Shown: positions 1-8,564, counted from the first letter of the stretch. The stretch is DNA of 64,000 bases from Anaerocolumna aminovalerica (GCF_900115365.1 NZ_FOWD01000004.1:153308-217307), one strand, 5' to 3'. The notes: generated by a model from the sequence alone, not told the origin. Numbers and translations: made by a program.

Positions 1-2
1 GC

Positions 3-86
3 TGCCCTCATCCGAAACAAAAGATATTTGTTGATTTTGGAATAGAACTGGATATCTACGATATATTGAGAAGAAAAGAAGACTAA
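3..86 (+). CDS. C-terminal end of a gene that starts before the window
   Basis: An open frame runs in from the left edge for 27 codons and stops at TAA 84-86. It ends in a charged tail (IYDILRRKED). A strong terminator follows seven bases later, which is the usual layout for a real 3' end. Too little is visible to assign a family. Confidence 0.5.
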   Translation, partial: CPHPKQKIFVDFGIELDIYDILRRKED

Positions 87-92
87 AATAAT

Positions 93-137
93 AAGGACCC
101 TTTAACCAATTTATTTAATGGTTAAAGGGTCCTTTTG
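93..137 (+). terminator. Rho-independent terminator before the polyamine cluster
   Basis: A 16-bp perfect stem (arms 93-108 and 119-134) with a 10-nt A+T loop runs into a short T-tract. It separates the truncated upstream gene from speD. Confidence 0.85.
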
Positions 138-172
138 TAAACAAAAAATATATTAAAATTTACTATATTTCA

Positions 173-201
173 TTGCATTTTATGTTTAAACGTGCTACAA
201 T
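173..201 (+). promoter_or_regulatory. SigA-type promoter for speD
   Basis: TTGCAT (173-178), a 17-bp spacer and TACAAT (196-201) lie 30 bp upstream of the speD start and after the preceding terminator. Predicted from sequence only. Confidence 0.55.
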
Positions 202-230
202 AAGCCGAATTATTATACAGAAAGGTTGTG

Positions 231-1043
231 ATGTTAGGGTTGGAGAAAAAGCTGACTTTGTATGGCTTTAACAACCTCACAAAAACACTTAGCTTCAACA
301 TTTATGATGTTTGCTATGCAAAAAGTGAGAGAGAGCAAAGGGATTATATTGCATACATTGATGAGCAATATAATTCAGAAAGATTAACAAAAATCTTATG
401 TGACGTAACAGACAAGATTGGTGCACAGGTATTAAATATTTCCAAGCAGGATTATGATCCTCAGGGAGCCTCTGTTAATATTTTAATTGCAGAAGAAAAA
501 CTTTCTCCGGAGAATATTGATGAATCTTGCAATCAGGGAAAATATCACATTGAGCAAGGTAATTTTGTACATGCTCATTTGGATAAGAGTCATGTTACAG
601 TCCACACTTTTCCAGAGTATCATCCGGATAATTCTATTTCCACTTTTCGTGTAGATATTGATGTATCTACCTGTGGTGAGATATCGCCACTGAATACGCT
701 GGATTATTTAATTGGTAGCTTTGATTCTGATATTATTACAATTGATTATAGAGTCAGAGGATTTACCAGAGATGTTGAAGGTAAAAAGTTCTATATTGAT
801 CATGATATTACTTCTATTCAAGATTATATTGACGATAGTACCTTAAAAAAATATGATGCAATTGACGTGAATGTGTATCAATCAAACATTTTTCATACGA
901 AAATGCTCATTAAAGAGATTGAGCTGCAGAATTATCTTTTCAATAAAGATGTCTATGAATTGCCGCCAAAACAAAGGCTGGAGATAACCAATAGCCTTCG
1001 AAAAGAAATGATTGAAATATTTAGCGGCATGAATATATACTAG
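231..1043 (+). CDS. speD: S-adenosylmethionine decarboxylase proenzyme (bacterial class 1)
   Basis: The 270-residue protein has the length of the E. coli-type SpeD. It contains [16 protein letters not shown] around residue 120. In this family the Lys-Ser bond in that motif is cut autocatalytically and the serine becomes the pyruvoyl cofactor. The product is decarboxylated AdoMet, the aminopropyl donor for spermidine synthase, encoded two genes downstream. ATG 231 is preferred over GTG 228 because AAAGG (221-225) is better spaced from it. An imperfect A+T hairpin with arms near 1047-1056 and 1069-1078 follows the stop, and speA starts 250 bp later. Confidence 0.9.
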   Translation: MLGLEKKLTLYGFNNLTKTLSFNIYDVCYAKSEREQRDYIAYIDEQYNSERLTKILCDVTDKIGAQVLNISKQDYDPQGASVNILIAEEKLSPENIDESCNQGKYHIEQGNFVHAHLDKSHVTVHTFPEYHPDNSISTFRVDIDVSTCGEISPLNTLDYLIGSFDSDIITIDYRVRGFTRDVEGKKFYIDHDITSIQDYIDDSTLKKYDAIDVNVYQSNIFHTKMLIKEIELQNYLFNKDVYELPPKQRLEITNSLRKEMIEIFSGMNIY

Positions 1044-1046
1044 ATA

Positions 1047-1078
1047 ATTTTCAATAATGTTATGTTTACATTGAAAAT
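1047..1078 (+). terminator. Weak terminator-like hairpin after speD
   Basis: AATTTTCAAT and ATTGAAAATT form a 10-bp stem just after the speD stop. There is no clear T-tract after it, so it may attenuate rather than stop transcription. Confidence 0.4.
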
Positions 1079-1240
1079 TTGTGTTTATATTTGAATTTAC
1101 GTAAGAAAAATATTGAATAAATGATTCTAATATTGCAGAGATGAATACCAATAAGAGACAGAGATAGTGTATTCACATATGTTTATTATAGTTAATATAT
1201 GTTGGAATAGATAGTGCTTATATATATTTCCAACTTTTCT

Positions 1241-1268
1241 ATGAGTTTATACCGGAAAATAAACTCAT
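1241..1268 (+). promoter_or_regulatory. Hairpin in the speA leader
   Basis: A perfect 10-bp stem (ATGAGTTTAT / ATAAACTCAT) with loop ACCGGAAA ends 23 bp before the speA start and just before its ribosome site. Control of speA translation by this hairpin is an inference. Confidence 0.4.
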
Positions 1269-1291
1269 GTATTGAAAGGTATGGGTGATAA

Positions 1292-2746
1292 ATGAATATA
1301 CTTTTACAGCAAAAGGCGCCTATACACGAGGCGCTTCAAAGACATAAATTGAATCGTGTAGTCCCATTTGATGTGCCCGGACATAAAGGAGGAAGAGGCA
1401 ATAAAGAATTAACCGATTTCCTGGGAGAAAAGTGTTTAAAATTAGATGTAAACTCTATGAAACCTTTAGACAACCTTACGCATCCTGTTTCAGTAATTAA
1501 AGAAGCTGAAGAAATTGCAGCAGATGCCTTTGGAGCAAAAGCGGCTCTGTTTATTGTAAATGGAACCACTGCTTCCGTACAAGGCATGGTTATGTCAGTC
1601 TGCAAAGCAGGGGACAAAATCATTATGCCTCGAAATGTGCATAGAAGTGCAATTAATGCGCTGGTTGTGTGTGGTGCAGTACCGGTGTATGTGAATCCCG
1701 GTGTGAATAAAAACTTAGGAATCCCTTTGGGCATGTCCGTAATAGAAGTGGAAAAAGCTATCAAAGAGAATCCGGAGGCAAAGGCAATCCTTGTAAACAA
1801 CCCCACTTACTATGGAATCTGTTCAAATTTAAGAGAAATTGTAAGGGTTGCCCATAGACATAATATAAAAGTTCTTGTAGACGAAGCACATGGTACACAC
1901 TTTTATTTTGGTGAGAATATGCCTGTATCGGCAATGGCAGCCGGAGCGGATATGGCGGCTGTAAGTATGCATAAAACAGGTGGGTCTTTAACCCAAAGTT
2001 CCTTCTTATTATGTGGAGAAGGTGTAAATCCTGATTACGTTAGGCAGATAATTAATCTTACCCAAACAACAAGCGGGTCTTATTTGCTTATGGTTTCACT
2101 GGATATAGCCAGAAAGAACCTAAGTCTAAAGGGAAAAGAAATATTTAAAAAAACAGTAGAGCTTGCAAAGTATGCAAGAGGAGAAATTAATAAACTGGGC
2201 GGATATTATGCATTTGCCGAGGAAATCATGGATGGAGATACTACCTATGACTTTGATCCCACCAAATTATCGGTTCATACCAGAAAAGTGGGACTTGCCG
2301 GTGTTGAAGTTTATGACTTGCTGCGGGATGAATACGGTATTCAGGTTGAATTCGGTGATATCAGCAATTTCCTTGCCATTGTATCCGCTGGTGATAGAGA
2401 ATTCGAAATTGAGAGACTAATTGCCTCCTTGTCAGAAATTAAAAGATTATATGGAAAAGATGATATATCGGGAATGTTAGACCATGAATACATCAATCCT
2501 GATGTTGCCATGATTCCGCAAAAAGCCTTCTATAGTGTTAAAAAATCCTTGCCTATACAAGACAGCATTGGTGAAATCTGCGGTGAATTTGTTATGTGTT
2601 ATCCCCCGGGAATACCCATATTAGCCCCAGGTGAAAGAATTACGGAAGAAGTAATACAGTATATTCAATATGCCAAGGAAAAGGGAAGTTTTCTAACAGG
2701 TACAGAGGATATGAATGTTGAAAACATTAATGTTGTTTTGAGATAA
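1292..2746 (+). CDS. speA: PLP-dependent Orn/Lys/Arg decarboxylase, probable arginine decarboxylase
   Basis: The 484-residue protein is a fold-type I decarboxylase of the Bacillus SpeA size. An N-terminal FDVPGHKGG motif is followed by the cofactor site SMHKTGGSLTQSS, with Lys228 as the expected PLP lysine, and preceded by VDEAHGTHFYF. The C-terminal domain has the family motif CYPPGIPILAPGE. The agmatinase gene next door points to arginine as substrate and agmatine as product, but lysine or ornithine decarboxylation cannot be excluded by motif alone. The start is set by the GAAAGG site upstream of ATG 1292. Confidence 0.88.
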   Translation: MNILLQQKAPIHEALQRHKLNRVVPFDVPGHKGGRGNKELTDFLGEKCLKLDVNSMKPLDNLTHPVSVIKEAEEIAADAFGAKAALFIVNGTTASVQGMVMSVCKAGDKIIMPRNVHRSAINALVVCGAVPVYVNPGVNKNLGIPLGMSVIEVEKAIKENPEAKAILVNNPTYYGICSNLREIVRVAHRHNIKVLVDEAHGTHFYFGENMPVSAMAAGADMAAVSMHKTGGSLTQSSFLLCGEGVNPDYVRQIINLTQTTSGSYLLMVSLDIARKNLSLKGKEIFKKTVELAKYARGEINKLGGYYAFAEEIMDGDTTYDFDPTKLSVHTRKVGLAGVEVYDLLRDEYGIQVEFGDISNFLAIVSAGDREFEIERLIASLSEIKRLYGKDDISGMLDHEYINPDVAMIPQKAFYSVKKSLPIQDSIGEICGEFVMCYPPGIPILAPGERITEEVIQYIQYAKEKGSFLTGTEDMNVENINVVLR

Positions 2747-2831
2747 TATTTCTTGTTATTGTAGAGTGAATTGGAGCCATATTGCATGACAAGATAAACT
2801 CACATGACAAAAACATAAAGGAGGATAACCT

Positions 2832-3680
2832 ATGGATCTATGGTATACGGAACAACACTCGAAATATGCCCAGTTCTCTATAAAGATTGACAGGCAGCTA
2901 GCCAGTGTTAAAAGTGATTTTCAAAGAATTGATGTATTTGAATCAAAAGGCTTTGGAAGAATCCTAACCTTAGATGGATATCTAATGGTTACAGAAAAAG
3001 ATGAGTTTATTTACCATGATATGATTACCCATATTCCAATGGCTACAAATCCGAATATCAGAAAGGTATTAGTTATTGGAGCGGGAGATGGAGGGACAGT
3101 GCGTGAGCTCCTCCGTTATGAAACCATAGAACATATTGATATGGTAGAAATAGATGAAGATGTAGTAAAGGTCTGTAAGGAATTTCTGCCCTTTACGGCT
3201 TGTGGACTGGAGGATGAGAGAGTTCATCTGTACTTTGAAGATGGTCTGAAATTCGTCCGAAGAAAAGAAGGAGAGTACGATTTAATCCTTGTCGATTCTA
3301 CAGATCCTTTCGGACCTGGTGAAGGTTTATTCACCAAAGAATTCTACGGCAACTGCTATAAAGCATTAAATGAAACAGGAATTCTGGTAAACCAACATGA
3401 AAGTGTTTATTATGAATCTTATGCAGTTTCCATGAAACGGGCACATCAAAGAATAAAGGAATGCTTTCCGATAGCAAAAGTTTATCAGGCACATATTCCT
3501 ACTTATCCATCAGGACACTGGTTATTTGGGTTCGCATCGAAAAAATACGATCCCATACAGGATTTAGACACCGGAAGGTGGAACGAATTGGGAATAAAAA
3601 CAAAATATTATAATACAGACTTACACATAGGAGCATTCGCCTTACCTAATTATGTAAAGGAGCAATTAGAAGATGAATAA
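2832..3680 (+). CDS. speE: Spermidine synthase (polyamine aminopropyltransferase)
   Basis: The 282-residue protein has the family length. It begins with DLWYTEQHSKYAQFSIK, typical of SpeE, and has the AdoMet-type site VLVIGAGDGGTVRELLRY, the acidic strand MVEIDEDVV and the catalytic loop LVDSTDPFGPGEGLF. It moves an aminopropyl group from decarboxylated AdoMet (made by SpeD) to putrescine. AAAGGAGG lies just before the ATG. Its end overlaps the agmatinase start by 8 bp, so the two are cotranscribed and probably translationally coupled. Another aminopropyl acceptor is possible given the second spermidine pathway in the same cluster. Confidence 0.92.
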   Translation: MDLWYTEQHSKYAQFSIKIDRQLASVKSDFQRIDVFESKGFGRILTLDGYLMVTEKDEFIYHDMITHIPMATNPNIRKVLVIGAGDGGTVRELLRYETIEHIDMVEIDEDVVKVCKEFLPFTACGLEDERVHLYFEDGLKFVRRKEGEYDLILVDSTDPFGPGEGLFTKEFYGNCYKALNETGILVNQHESVYYESYAVSMKRAHQRIKECFPIAKVYQAHIPTYPSGHWLFGFASKKYDPIQDLDTGRWNELGIKTKYYNTDLHIGAFALPNYVKEQLEDE

Positions 3681-4518
3681 AAATGTTCATACCTTTATTG
3701 GCTGTGACAGAGAATATGAAGAAAGTAAAATAGTACTGTTTGGAGCACCTTTTGACAGTACCACTTCCTATCGCCCCGGTACAAGATTTGCAAGTTCAGC
3801 CATACGCAACGAAAGTTTTGGCATTGAAACCTACAGCCCATACCTGGACAAGGATTTAACCGATTATAAGATATTTGATGGCGGTGATTTAGAGCTGACT
3901 TTTGGTAATCCTGGAAGAGCTTTGAAGGATATTGAAGAATTTTCTTCACAGATTATAAAAGACGGTAAGATTCCCTTTATGATTGGGGGAGAACATCTTG
4001 TAACCTTAGGTGCCGTACGTGCTGCAGTAAAGGTATATGAAGATTTGCACATCATTCATTTTGATGCTCATGCTGATTTAAGAGATGATTACTTAGGGGA
4101 AACCCTGTCTCATGCATCCGTTATGAGAAGATGCTGGGATTTAGTAGGAGATAATAAAATCTTTCAATTTGGCATCAGAAGTGGTGACCGAGAAGAGTTT
4201 AGGTGGGGCAAAGACCATGTGAAAACTACCAAGTTTACATTTGAAGGCTTAGAAGAACTTATTGAAAGTCTAAAAGGGAAACCGGTATACTTTACCATTG
4301 ATCTGGATGTTCTGGATCCAAGTGCATTCCCGGGAACAGGAACACCGGAAGCAGGCGGTGTGACTTTCCTTGATTTATTAAGTGCTGTGAGGAAAGTAAG
4401 TAAACTAAATATCGTGGGGCTTGATATGAATGAATTATCGCCTATATATGACCAAAGTGGAGCATCTACTGCACTGGCTTGTAAGCTGGTTAGAGAGATA
4501 CTTTTATTGTTGGTATAA
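3673..4518 (+). CDS. speB: Agmatinase (ureohydrolase family)
   Basis: The 281-residue protein carries the binuclear manganese ligands of the arginase/agmatinase family: GGEH, HFDAHADLRDDY and the late DLDVLDPS motif followed by GTGTPEAGG. It converts agmatine (the product of SpeA) to putrescine and urea, so SpeA plus SpeB supply putrescine for both downstream spermidine routes. It overlaps speE by 8 bp. Confidence 0.92.
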   Translation: MNKNVHTFIGCDREYEESKIVLFGAPFDSTTSYRPGTRFASSAIRNESFGIETYSPYLDKDLTDYKIFDGGDLELTFGNPGRALKDIEEFSSQIIKDGKIPFMIGGEHLVTLGAVRAAVKVYEDLHIIHFDAHADLRDDYLGETLSHASVMRRCWDLVGDNKIFQFGIRSGDREEFRWGKDHVKTTKFTFEGLEELIESLKGKPVYFTIDLDVLDPSAFPGTGTPEAGGVTFLDLLSAVRKVSKLNIVGLDMNELSPIYDQSGASTALACKLVREILLLLV

Positions 4519-4526
4519 AAATATAG

Positions 4527-4564
4527 CTTTTGCAAATATATATTTAATTACTTATTTGCAAAAG
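4527..4564 (+). promoter_or_regulatory. Hairpin between the two halves of the polyamine cluster
   Basis: A perfect 12-bp stem, CTTTTGCAAATA (4527-4538) with TATTTGCAAAAG (4553-4564), lies directly after speB. It has no T-tract, so it could be a partial terminator or an mRNA-stability element. The remaining ~230 bp up to the next gene show no recognisable riboswitch or promoter. Confidence 0.4.
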
Positions 4565-4796
4565 TGGATAGCATCTCAGACAGAAACGAAGATTTTGTCA
4601 GGTTCAATTTAATTTAGGTAAAGGCCTAAAATAAGTAGGGTGTGTCGAGGCAGTGTGTGTGACAGGTAAGTAAGTCAAAGCGCTAAAATCAGATTTAAAA
4701 GTGCTAGAAAGCCATAAAAACTGTATTGATATACTTGAAGCTTATTACATGAAAACCTAATAACATAAAAGAAATAACGTAAAGGAGATAAATTAT

Positions 4797-5996
4797 ATGG
4801 GAAAAGCGTTAATTATTGGTGCTGGCGGAGTTGCCGGTGTTGTTGTTCATAAATGTTGCCAAAATTCTGAGGTATTCGAAGAAATCTGTATTGCAAGCAG
4901 AACCAAATCAAAGTGTGATGAATTAAAAGAAAAATTACAAGGCGGAAAAACAAAAATTACAACTGCCCAGGTAGATGCAGATAAAACAGAAGAAGTAATT
5001 GCATTAATTAACAGTTTTAAACCGGATATCGTTATTAACGTTGCTCTGCCTTATCAAGACTTAACAATTATGGATGCTTGCCTTGCAACAAAAACAGACT
5101 ATGTGGATACTGCTAACTATGAACCGATAGATACTGCAAAGTTTGAATACAAATGGCAGTGGGCATATAGAGATAAATTCAAGGAAGCAGGTATAACCGC
5201 TTTGCTTGGAAGCGGATTTGACCCTGGTGTTACCGGTGTATTCTCAGCCTATGCTATGAAGCATCATTTTGATGAAATACATCAGATAGATATTCTGGAT
5301 GCAAATGCAGGAGACCATGGATATCCATTTGCAACAAACTTTAATCCGGAGATCAATATCAGAGAAGTAACTGCTAACGGAAGTTATTTTGAAAATGGTA
5401 AGTTTATTGAAACAGAGCCTATGTCCATTAAAAGAGTATATAACTTCCCTGAAATCGGTGAAAAAGATATGTATTTATTACATCATGAAGAAATGGAATC
5501 TCTTGCTTTAAATATGAAAGGAATTAAGAAGATTCGTTTCTGGATGACATTTTCGCAAAATTATTTAACTCATTTAAAATGTCTTGAGAACGTGGGAATG
5601 ACTTCTATTGAACCAATTGAATTTGAAGGTCACAAAATTGTACCTTTGCAATTCTTAAAGGCAGTATTGCCAGATCCGGCATCCTTAGGACCAAGAACAA
5701 AAGGAAAGACGAATATCGGATGTATCTTCCAAGGCATCAAAGACGGAAAAGAAAAGACCTACTATGTATATAATGTCTGCGATCACGAAGAGTGTTACAA
5801 GGAAGTGGGTTCCCAGGCAATATCATATACTACCGGTGTTCCTGCCATGATTGGCGCCATGATGGTAATGACTGGTAAGTGGAAGAAACCAGGAGTATTC
5901 AACATTGAAGAATTTGATCCGGATCCATTTATGGAGGCATTGAATAAATTTGGATTACCTTGGCAAGAAAGCTTTAATCCTGATTTAGTAGAATAG
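4797..5996 (+). CDS. Carboxynorspermidine/carboxyspermidine dehydrogenase (saccharopine dehydrogenase family)
   Basis: The 399-residue protein starts with the Rossmann motif ALIIGAGGVAGVV and belongs to the LYS1/saccharopine reductase family. It is followed after a few bases by nspC. In this pathway the enzyme condenses putrescine with aspartate beta-semialdehyde using NADPH to give carboxyspermidine (or carboxynorspermidine from diaminopropane). The substrate is inferred from gene context: putrescine would come from SpeA and SpeB. An AAAGGAG site lies before ATG 4797. Confidence 0.88.
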   Translation: MGKALIIGAGGVAGVVVHKCCQNSEVFEEICIASRTKSKCDELKEKLQGGKTKITTAQVDADKTEEVIALINSFKPDIVINVALPYQDLTIMDACLATKTDYVDTANYEPIDTAKFEYKWQWAYRDKFKEAGITALLGSGFDPGVTGVFSAYAMKHHFDEIHQIDILDANAGDHGYPFATNFNPEINIREVTANGSYFENGKFIETEPMSIKRVYNFPEIGEKDMYLLHHEEMESLALNMKGIKKIRFWMTFSQNYLTHLKCLENVGMTSIEPIEFEGHKIVPLQFLKAVLPDPASLGPRTKGKTNIGCIFQGIKDGKEKTYYVYNVCDHEECYKEVGSQAISYTTGVPAMIGAMMVMTGKWKKPGVFNIEEFDPDPFMEALNKFGLPWQESFNPDLVE

Positions 5997-6005
5997 GAAG
6001 TGACA

Positions 6006-7142
6006 ATGAATATAGATTTTACAAATTTACCTACACCTTCATATATAGTAGATGAAAGACTTCTAAAGAAAAATTTAGAGATATTAAAATACGTATCAGA
6101 TCAGACTGGCTGCAAAATACTGCTGGCACAAAAGGCTTTTTCCATGTTTGCTACTTATCCTTTAATAGGAAAATACCTACAGGGAACAACTGCAAGCTCT
6201 TTATTTGAAGCAAGGCTTGGAAAAGAAGAAATGGAAGGTGAAGTGCATATTTTCTCTCCGGCTTATAAAGAAGAGGAAATGAATGAAATCCTATCTATTT
6301 GTGACCATATTGTATTTAATTCCTTTTCCCAATGGAAAAAGTATAGAAACAAGGTAAAGGAAACAGACAGAAAGCTAGAATGCGGTATCCGAATCAATCC
6401 GGAATACTCTGAAATAGAAACAGACATGTATAATCCATGTTTTACTGGTTCCAGATTAGGTGTCACTCTATCTCAATTTGAACCGGAAGAAATGGAGGGC
6501 ATTGATGGACTTCATTTTCATACCATGTGTGAACAAAATTCCGATGTATTGGAGCGCACCGTTAAGGTGGTAGATGAAAAATTCGGCAAATACATTGCTA
6601 AATGCAAATGGATCAATTTTGGTGGCGGACACCATATTACCAGACCGGATTATGACTTGGATACATTGATTCGCTCTATTAAGTTTATGAAAGAGAAATA
6701 CGGCGTGGAGGTTTATTTAGAGCCCGGTGAGGCAGTAGCCCTAAATTCCGGATATTTGGTTGCTAAAGTATTAGATACCCTGCACAATGACATAGACCTT
6801 GCTATACTGGACACTTCAGCAGCCTGCCACATGCCGGATGTATTAGAGATGCCCTACCGCCCTGATATAATCGATTCAGGCCAACCGGGAGAATATCAAT
6901 ATACCTACAGACTTGGCGGGCCTACCTGCCTAGCAGGTGATATAATAGGAGATTATTCCTTTAAAGAACCATTAAAGCCTGGAGATACTTTGGTTTTTTG
7001 TGATATGGCTATCTATACCATGGTAAAAAACAATACCTTTAATGGAATTGGATTACCTGCAATTGCACTATATAGTGAAGAAAAAGGAATGCAGTTAATC
7101 AAGCAATTCGGCTATGAAGACTTTAAGATGAGGTTATCTTAG
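6006..7142 (+). CDS. nspC: Carboxynorspermidine/carboxyspermidine decarboxylase
   Basis: The 378-residue protein is a fold-type III (alanine-racemase-like) PLP decarboxylase. Lys43 in LLAQKAFSMFA is the expected cofactor lysine. HFHTMCEQ, NFGGGHHI and the later LEPGEAVALNSGYL are typical of NspC. It finishes the AdoMet-independent route by decarboxylating carboxyspermidine to spermidine. An in-frame GTG at 6000 exists, but AGGAAG (5995-6000) is correctly spaced for ATG 6006. It is the last gene of the cluster; no ordinary terminator follows, only the palindromic repeat. Confidence 0.9.
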   Translation: MNIDFTNLPTPSYIVDERLLKKNLEILKYVSDQTGCKILLAQKAFSMFATYPLIGKYLQGTTASSLFEARLGKEEMEGEVHIFSPAYKEEEMNEILSICDHIVFNSFSQWKKYRNKVKETDRKLECGIRINPEYSEIETDMYNPCFTGSRLGVTLSQFEPEEMEGIDGLHFHTMCEQNSDVLERTVKVVDEKFGKYIAKCKWINFGGGHHITRPDYDLDTLIRSIKFMKEKYGVEVYLEPGEAVALNSGYLVAKVLDTLHNDIDLAILDTSAACHMPDVLEMPYRPDIIDSGQPGEYQYTYRLGGPTCLAGDIIGDYSFKEPLKPGDTLVFCDMAIYTMVKNNTFNGIGLPAIALYSEEKGMQLIKQFGYEDFKMRLS

Positions 7143-7173
7143 ATTCTTTTTCCTGTAAGGATAAAAAGTTTTC

Positions 7174-7437
7174 GCAGCAGGACGCTTTGCTTTATAGTTT
7201 GTCTGGAACCCAGAAAATGCTTATTTAAAGCTTTCATAATGACTCAATTTACATGTTCAAGGATAACAGGGTGTATATAATTAATTTTGCTACCTTACCC
7301 TGTCGGCCGGATTACGCAAAATTAATTATATACACCCTGTTATCCTAATTTAGTTTACGTGAGTCATTACTAAAGGCTAATAAGCATTTTCTGATTTTAA
7401 TTTATGCTGTAGAGCAAAGCTGTTGTTACCGAATTAT
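7174..7437. repeat. Long palindromic repeat, copy A
   Basis: A perfect 30-bp inverted repeat (7261-7290 with 7316-7345) begins GGATAACAGGGTG and ends TTTTGC. It encloses a 25-nt loop starting TACCTTACCCTG. Outside it lie partly paired arms containing AATGACTC / GAGTCATTA, CAGAAAATGCTTATT / AATAAGCATTTTCTG and GCTTTGC / GCAAAGC. The edges are set by where similarity to the other two copies fades. There is no open reading frame. It behaves like a non-coding palindromic element (MITE-like) or a structured RNA. Confidence 0.85.
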
Positions 7438-7782
7438 TTTAAAATTACGTAGTGAGGCAAAAGCTGTTTATAAAATAATTATACTCTCTATCAAACAAAT
7501 TTATATAATTTCTCTATTAGACAATAACTTTTCTTTCCATATAATAAACATAATAGGTTCTTCCTTTAAAAATTTCTATATCTATCTACATAAATATCAA
7601 ATATCTTTTCAAGAAGAATTAAAAGCCTTATCGAAACCTTCAAGTTCAATTTATACATTGAGATAAAGTTCCGTATTGAAAATTGTATTTAGTGCCTTAA
7701 TAGTCTTCATTAAATATGACTATTAGCTATAACAGCATAAAATTAAGTATGTTTTATAGCTAAGCTACATACTAGTTTAATA
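7438..7782. other. Non-coding A+T-rich spacer between the inverted repeat copies
   Basis: About 345 bp without a credible reading frame on either strand. The only structure seen is an imperfect hairpin near 7728-7767 (AGCTATAA paired with TTATAGCT). No promoter or gene remnant was recognised. Confidence 0.5.
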
Positions 7783-8040
7783 AATTCGGTAATAACAGCT
7801 TTGCTTCAAAACATAAATTGAACCCAAAAGAACTCATTAAAGCTTTCGTAATGACTCCACAAACTAAATTAGGATAACAGGGTGGACATGATTAATTTGC
7901 GTAATCCCACCGCGAGGGTAAGTTAGCAAAATTAATTATATCCACCCTGTTATCCTTGAATATATAAATTGAGTCATTATGAAGCTTAGTGAGCACTTTC
8001 AGATTTCACAACAAACTTCAGAGCAAAGCATCCTACTGAG
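7783..8040. repeat. Long palindromic repeat, copy B (inverted relative to copy A)
   Basis: This is the same element as copy A in the opposite orientation: AATTCGGTAATAACAGC here corresponds to the reverse of the copy A right end. The central stem (7872-7900 with 7926-7955) is nearly perfect, and GGTGGA / TCCACC replaces GGTGTA / TACACC of copy A, so pairing is kept. The loop is diverged but keeps the GTAATCC and GGGTAAG blocks. It ends ~60 bp before the putative sigK promoter. Confidence 0.85.
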
Positions 8041-8102
8041 ACAAATTTTTATATGGTCTTCAAAAAGTATTAAGAAATATCTTACGAATAAATTGTAGGA
8101 AA

Positions 8103-8132
8103 GGCACTTAATTGGTCCCACTAACATAGATT
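8103..8132 (+). promoter_or_regulatory. SigE/SigK-like (mother-cell) promoter for sigK
   Basis: GGCACTTA (8103-8110), a 14-bp spacer and CATAGATT (8125-8132) resemble the Bacillus/Clostridium SigE consensus (GKCATATT with CATACAMT). It sits 33 bp upstream of the sigK GTG. No good SigA promoter is seen in this gap. Confidence 0.5.
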
Positions 8133-8165
8133 AATAATAAACTCTAATCATGAGGTGCTTATTCA

Positions 8166-8459
8166 GTGAAATCTTTTCCGAAACCACTGAGCGCCAAGGA
8201 AGAAACGGATATCTTGAACCTATGTAAACAAGGTAATAAGGAAGCGAGAGACATCCTAATTGAAAGAAATCTCCGTCTGGTTGCACATATTGTTAAAAAA
8301 TATAATACGGCGGAAAAAGACATAGATGACCTGATATCGATTGGCACAATCGGACTGATCAAAGCAATAGACACCTTTGATTCAGATAAAGGTATAAGAC
8401 TTGCTACTTACGCATCCCGATGTATTGATAATGCACTTTTGCACATTGGCGGTAATTAA
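8166..8459 (+). pseudogene. sigK: sigK 5' half, interrupted by a skin-like element (SpoIVCB-like)
   Basis: Residues 1-89 are the N-terminal half of sporulation sigma factor K: FPKPLSAKEE, NLRLVAHIVKKY, DLISIGTIGLIKAI and LATYASRCIDN of sigma region 2. After Asn89 (codon 8430-8432) homology ends; the last few residues (ALLHIGGN) are read from the inserted element. This is a developmentally split gene rather than a decayed one: joining AATG 8430-8433 to AATG 17302-17305 gives CIDN-ELLMMLRNGK in frame. GAGGTG precedes the GTG start. A stop 15 bp upstream and the lack of any leader before FPKPL show that there is no SigK pro-sequence, as in C. difficile and unlike B. subtilis. Confidence 0.93.
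8430..8457. other. attL: left end of the skin-like element
   Basis: The core AATG (8430-8433) is shared with attR at 17302-17305. On the element side, 12 bp away, lies TTGGCGGTAATT (8446-8457). This is the exact reverse complement of AATTACCGCCAA at 17275-17286. The sigK side of the core is coding sequence for CIDN. Confidence 0.88.
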
Positions 8460-8471
8460 AACTAGTTAGTA

Positions 8472-8516
8472 AAAAAGGTTTCCTTAAAATTTAATGATAA
8501 TAGGGAAGCTTTTTTC
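8472..8516 (+). terminator. Imperfect terminator downstream of the sigK 5' half
   Basis: AAAAAGGTTTCC and GGGAAGCTTTTTT can form an imperfect stem that runs into a T-tract just inside the element. It would stop transcription from the sigK promoter while the element is in place. Confidence 0.5.
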
Positions 8517-8564
8517 TTATATGAGTTATAAATTGGTTTTATGGTAAAATATTCATCAAATTTG

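Noticed and set aside
2163..2420. 85-codon frame inside speA
   Set aside because: It lies in another frame of a conserved gene and has no ribosome site; the same holds for the other short frames overlapping conserved genes on either strand.
4615..4796. Possible riboswitch (GTGTGTCGAGGCAGTGTGTG) upstream of the carboxynorspermidine dehydrogenase gene
   Set aside because: No known aptamer consensus or stable fold could be recognised by eye; reported only as gap content.
7261..7272. GGATAACAGGGT in the repeat matches 12 bases of the I-SceI homing endonuclease site
   Set aside because: The flanking bases differ from the 18-bp site, and no homing endonuclease gene is present. Treated as chance within the repeat stem.
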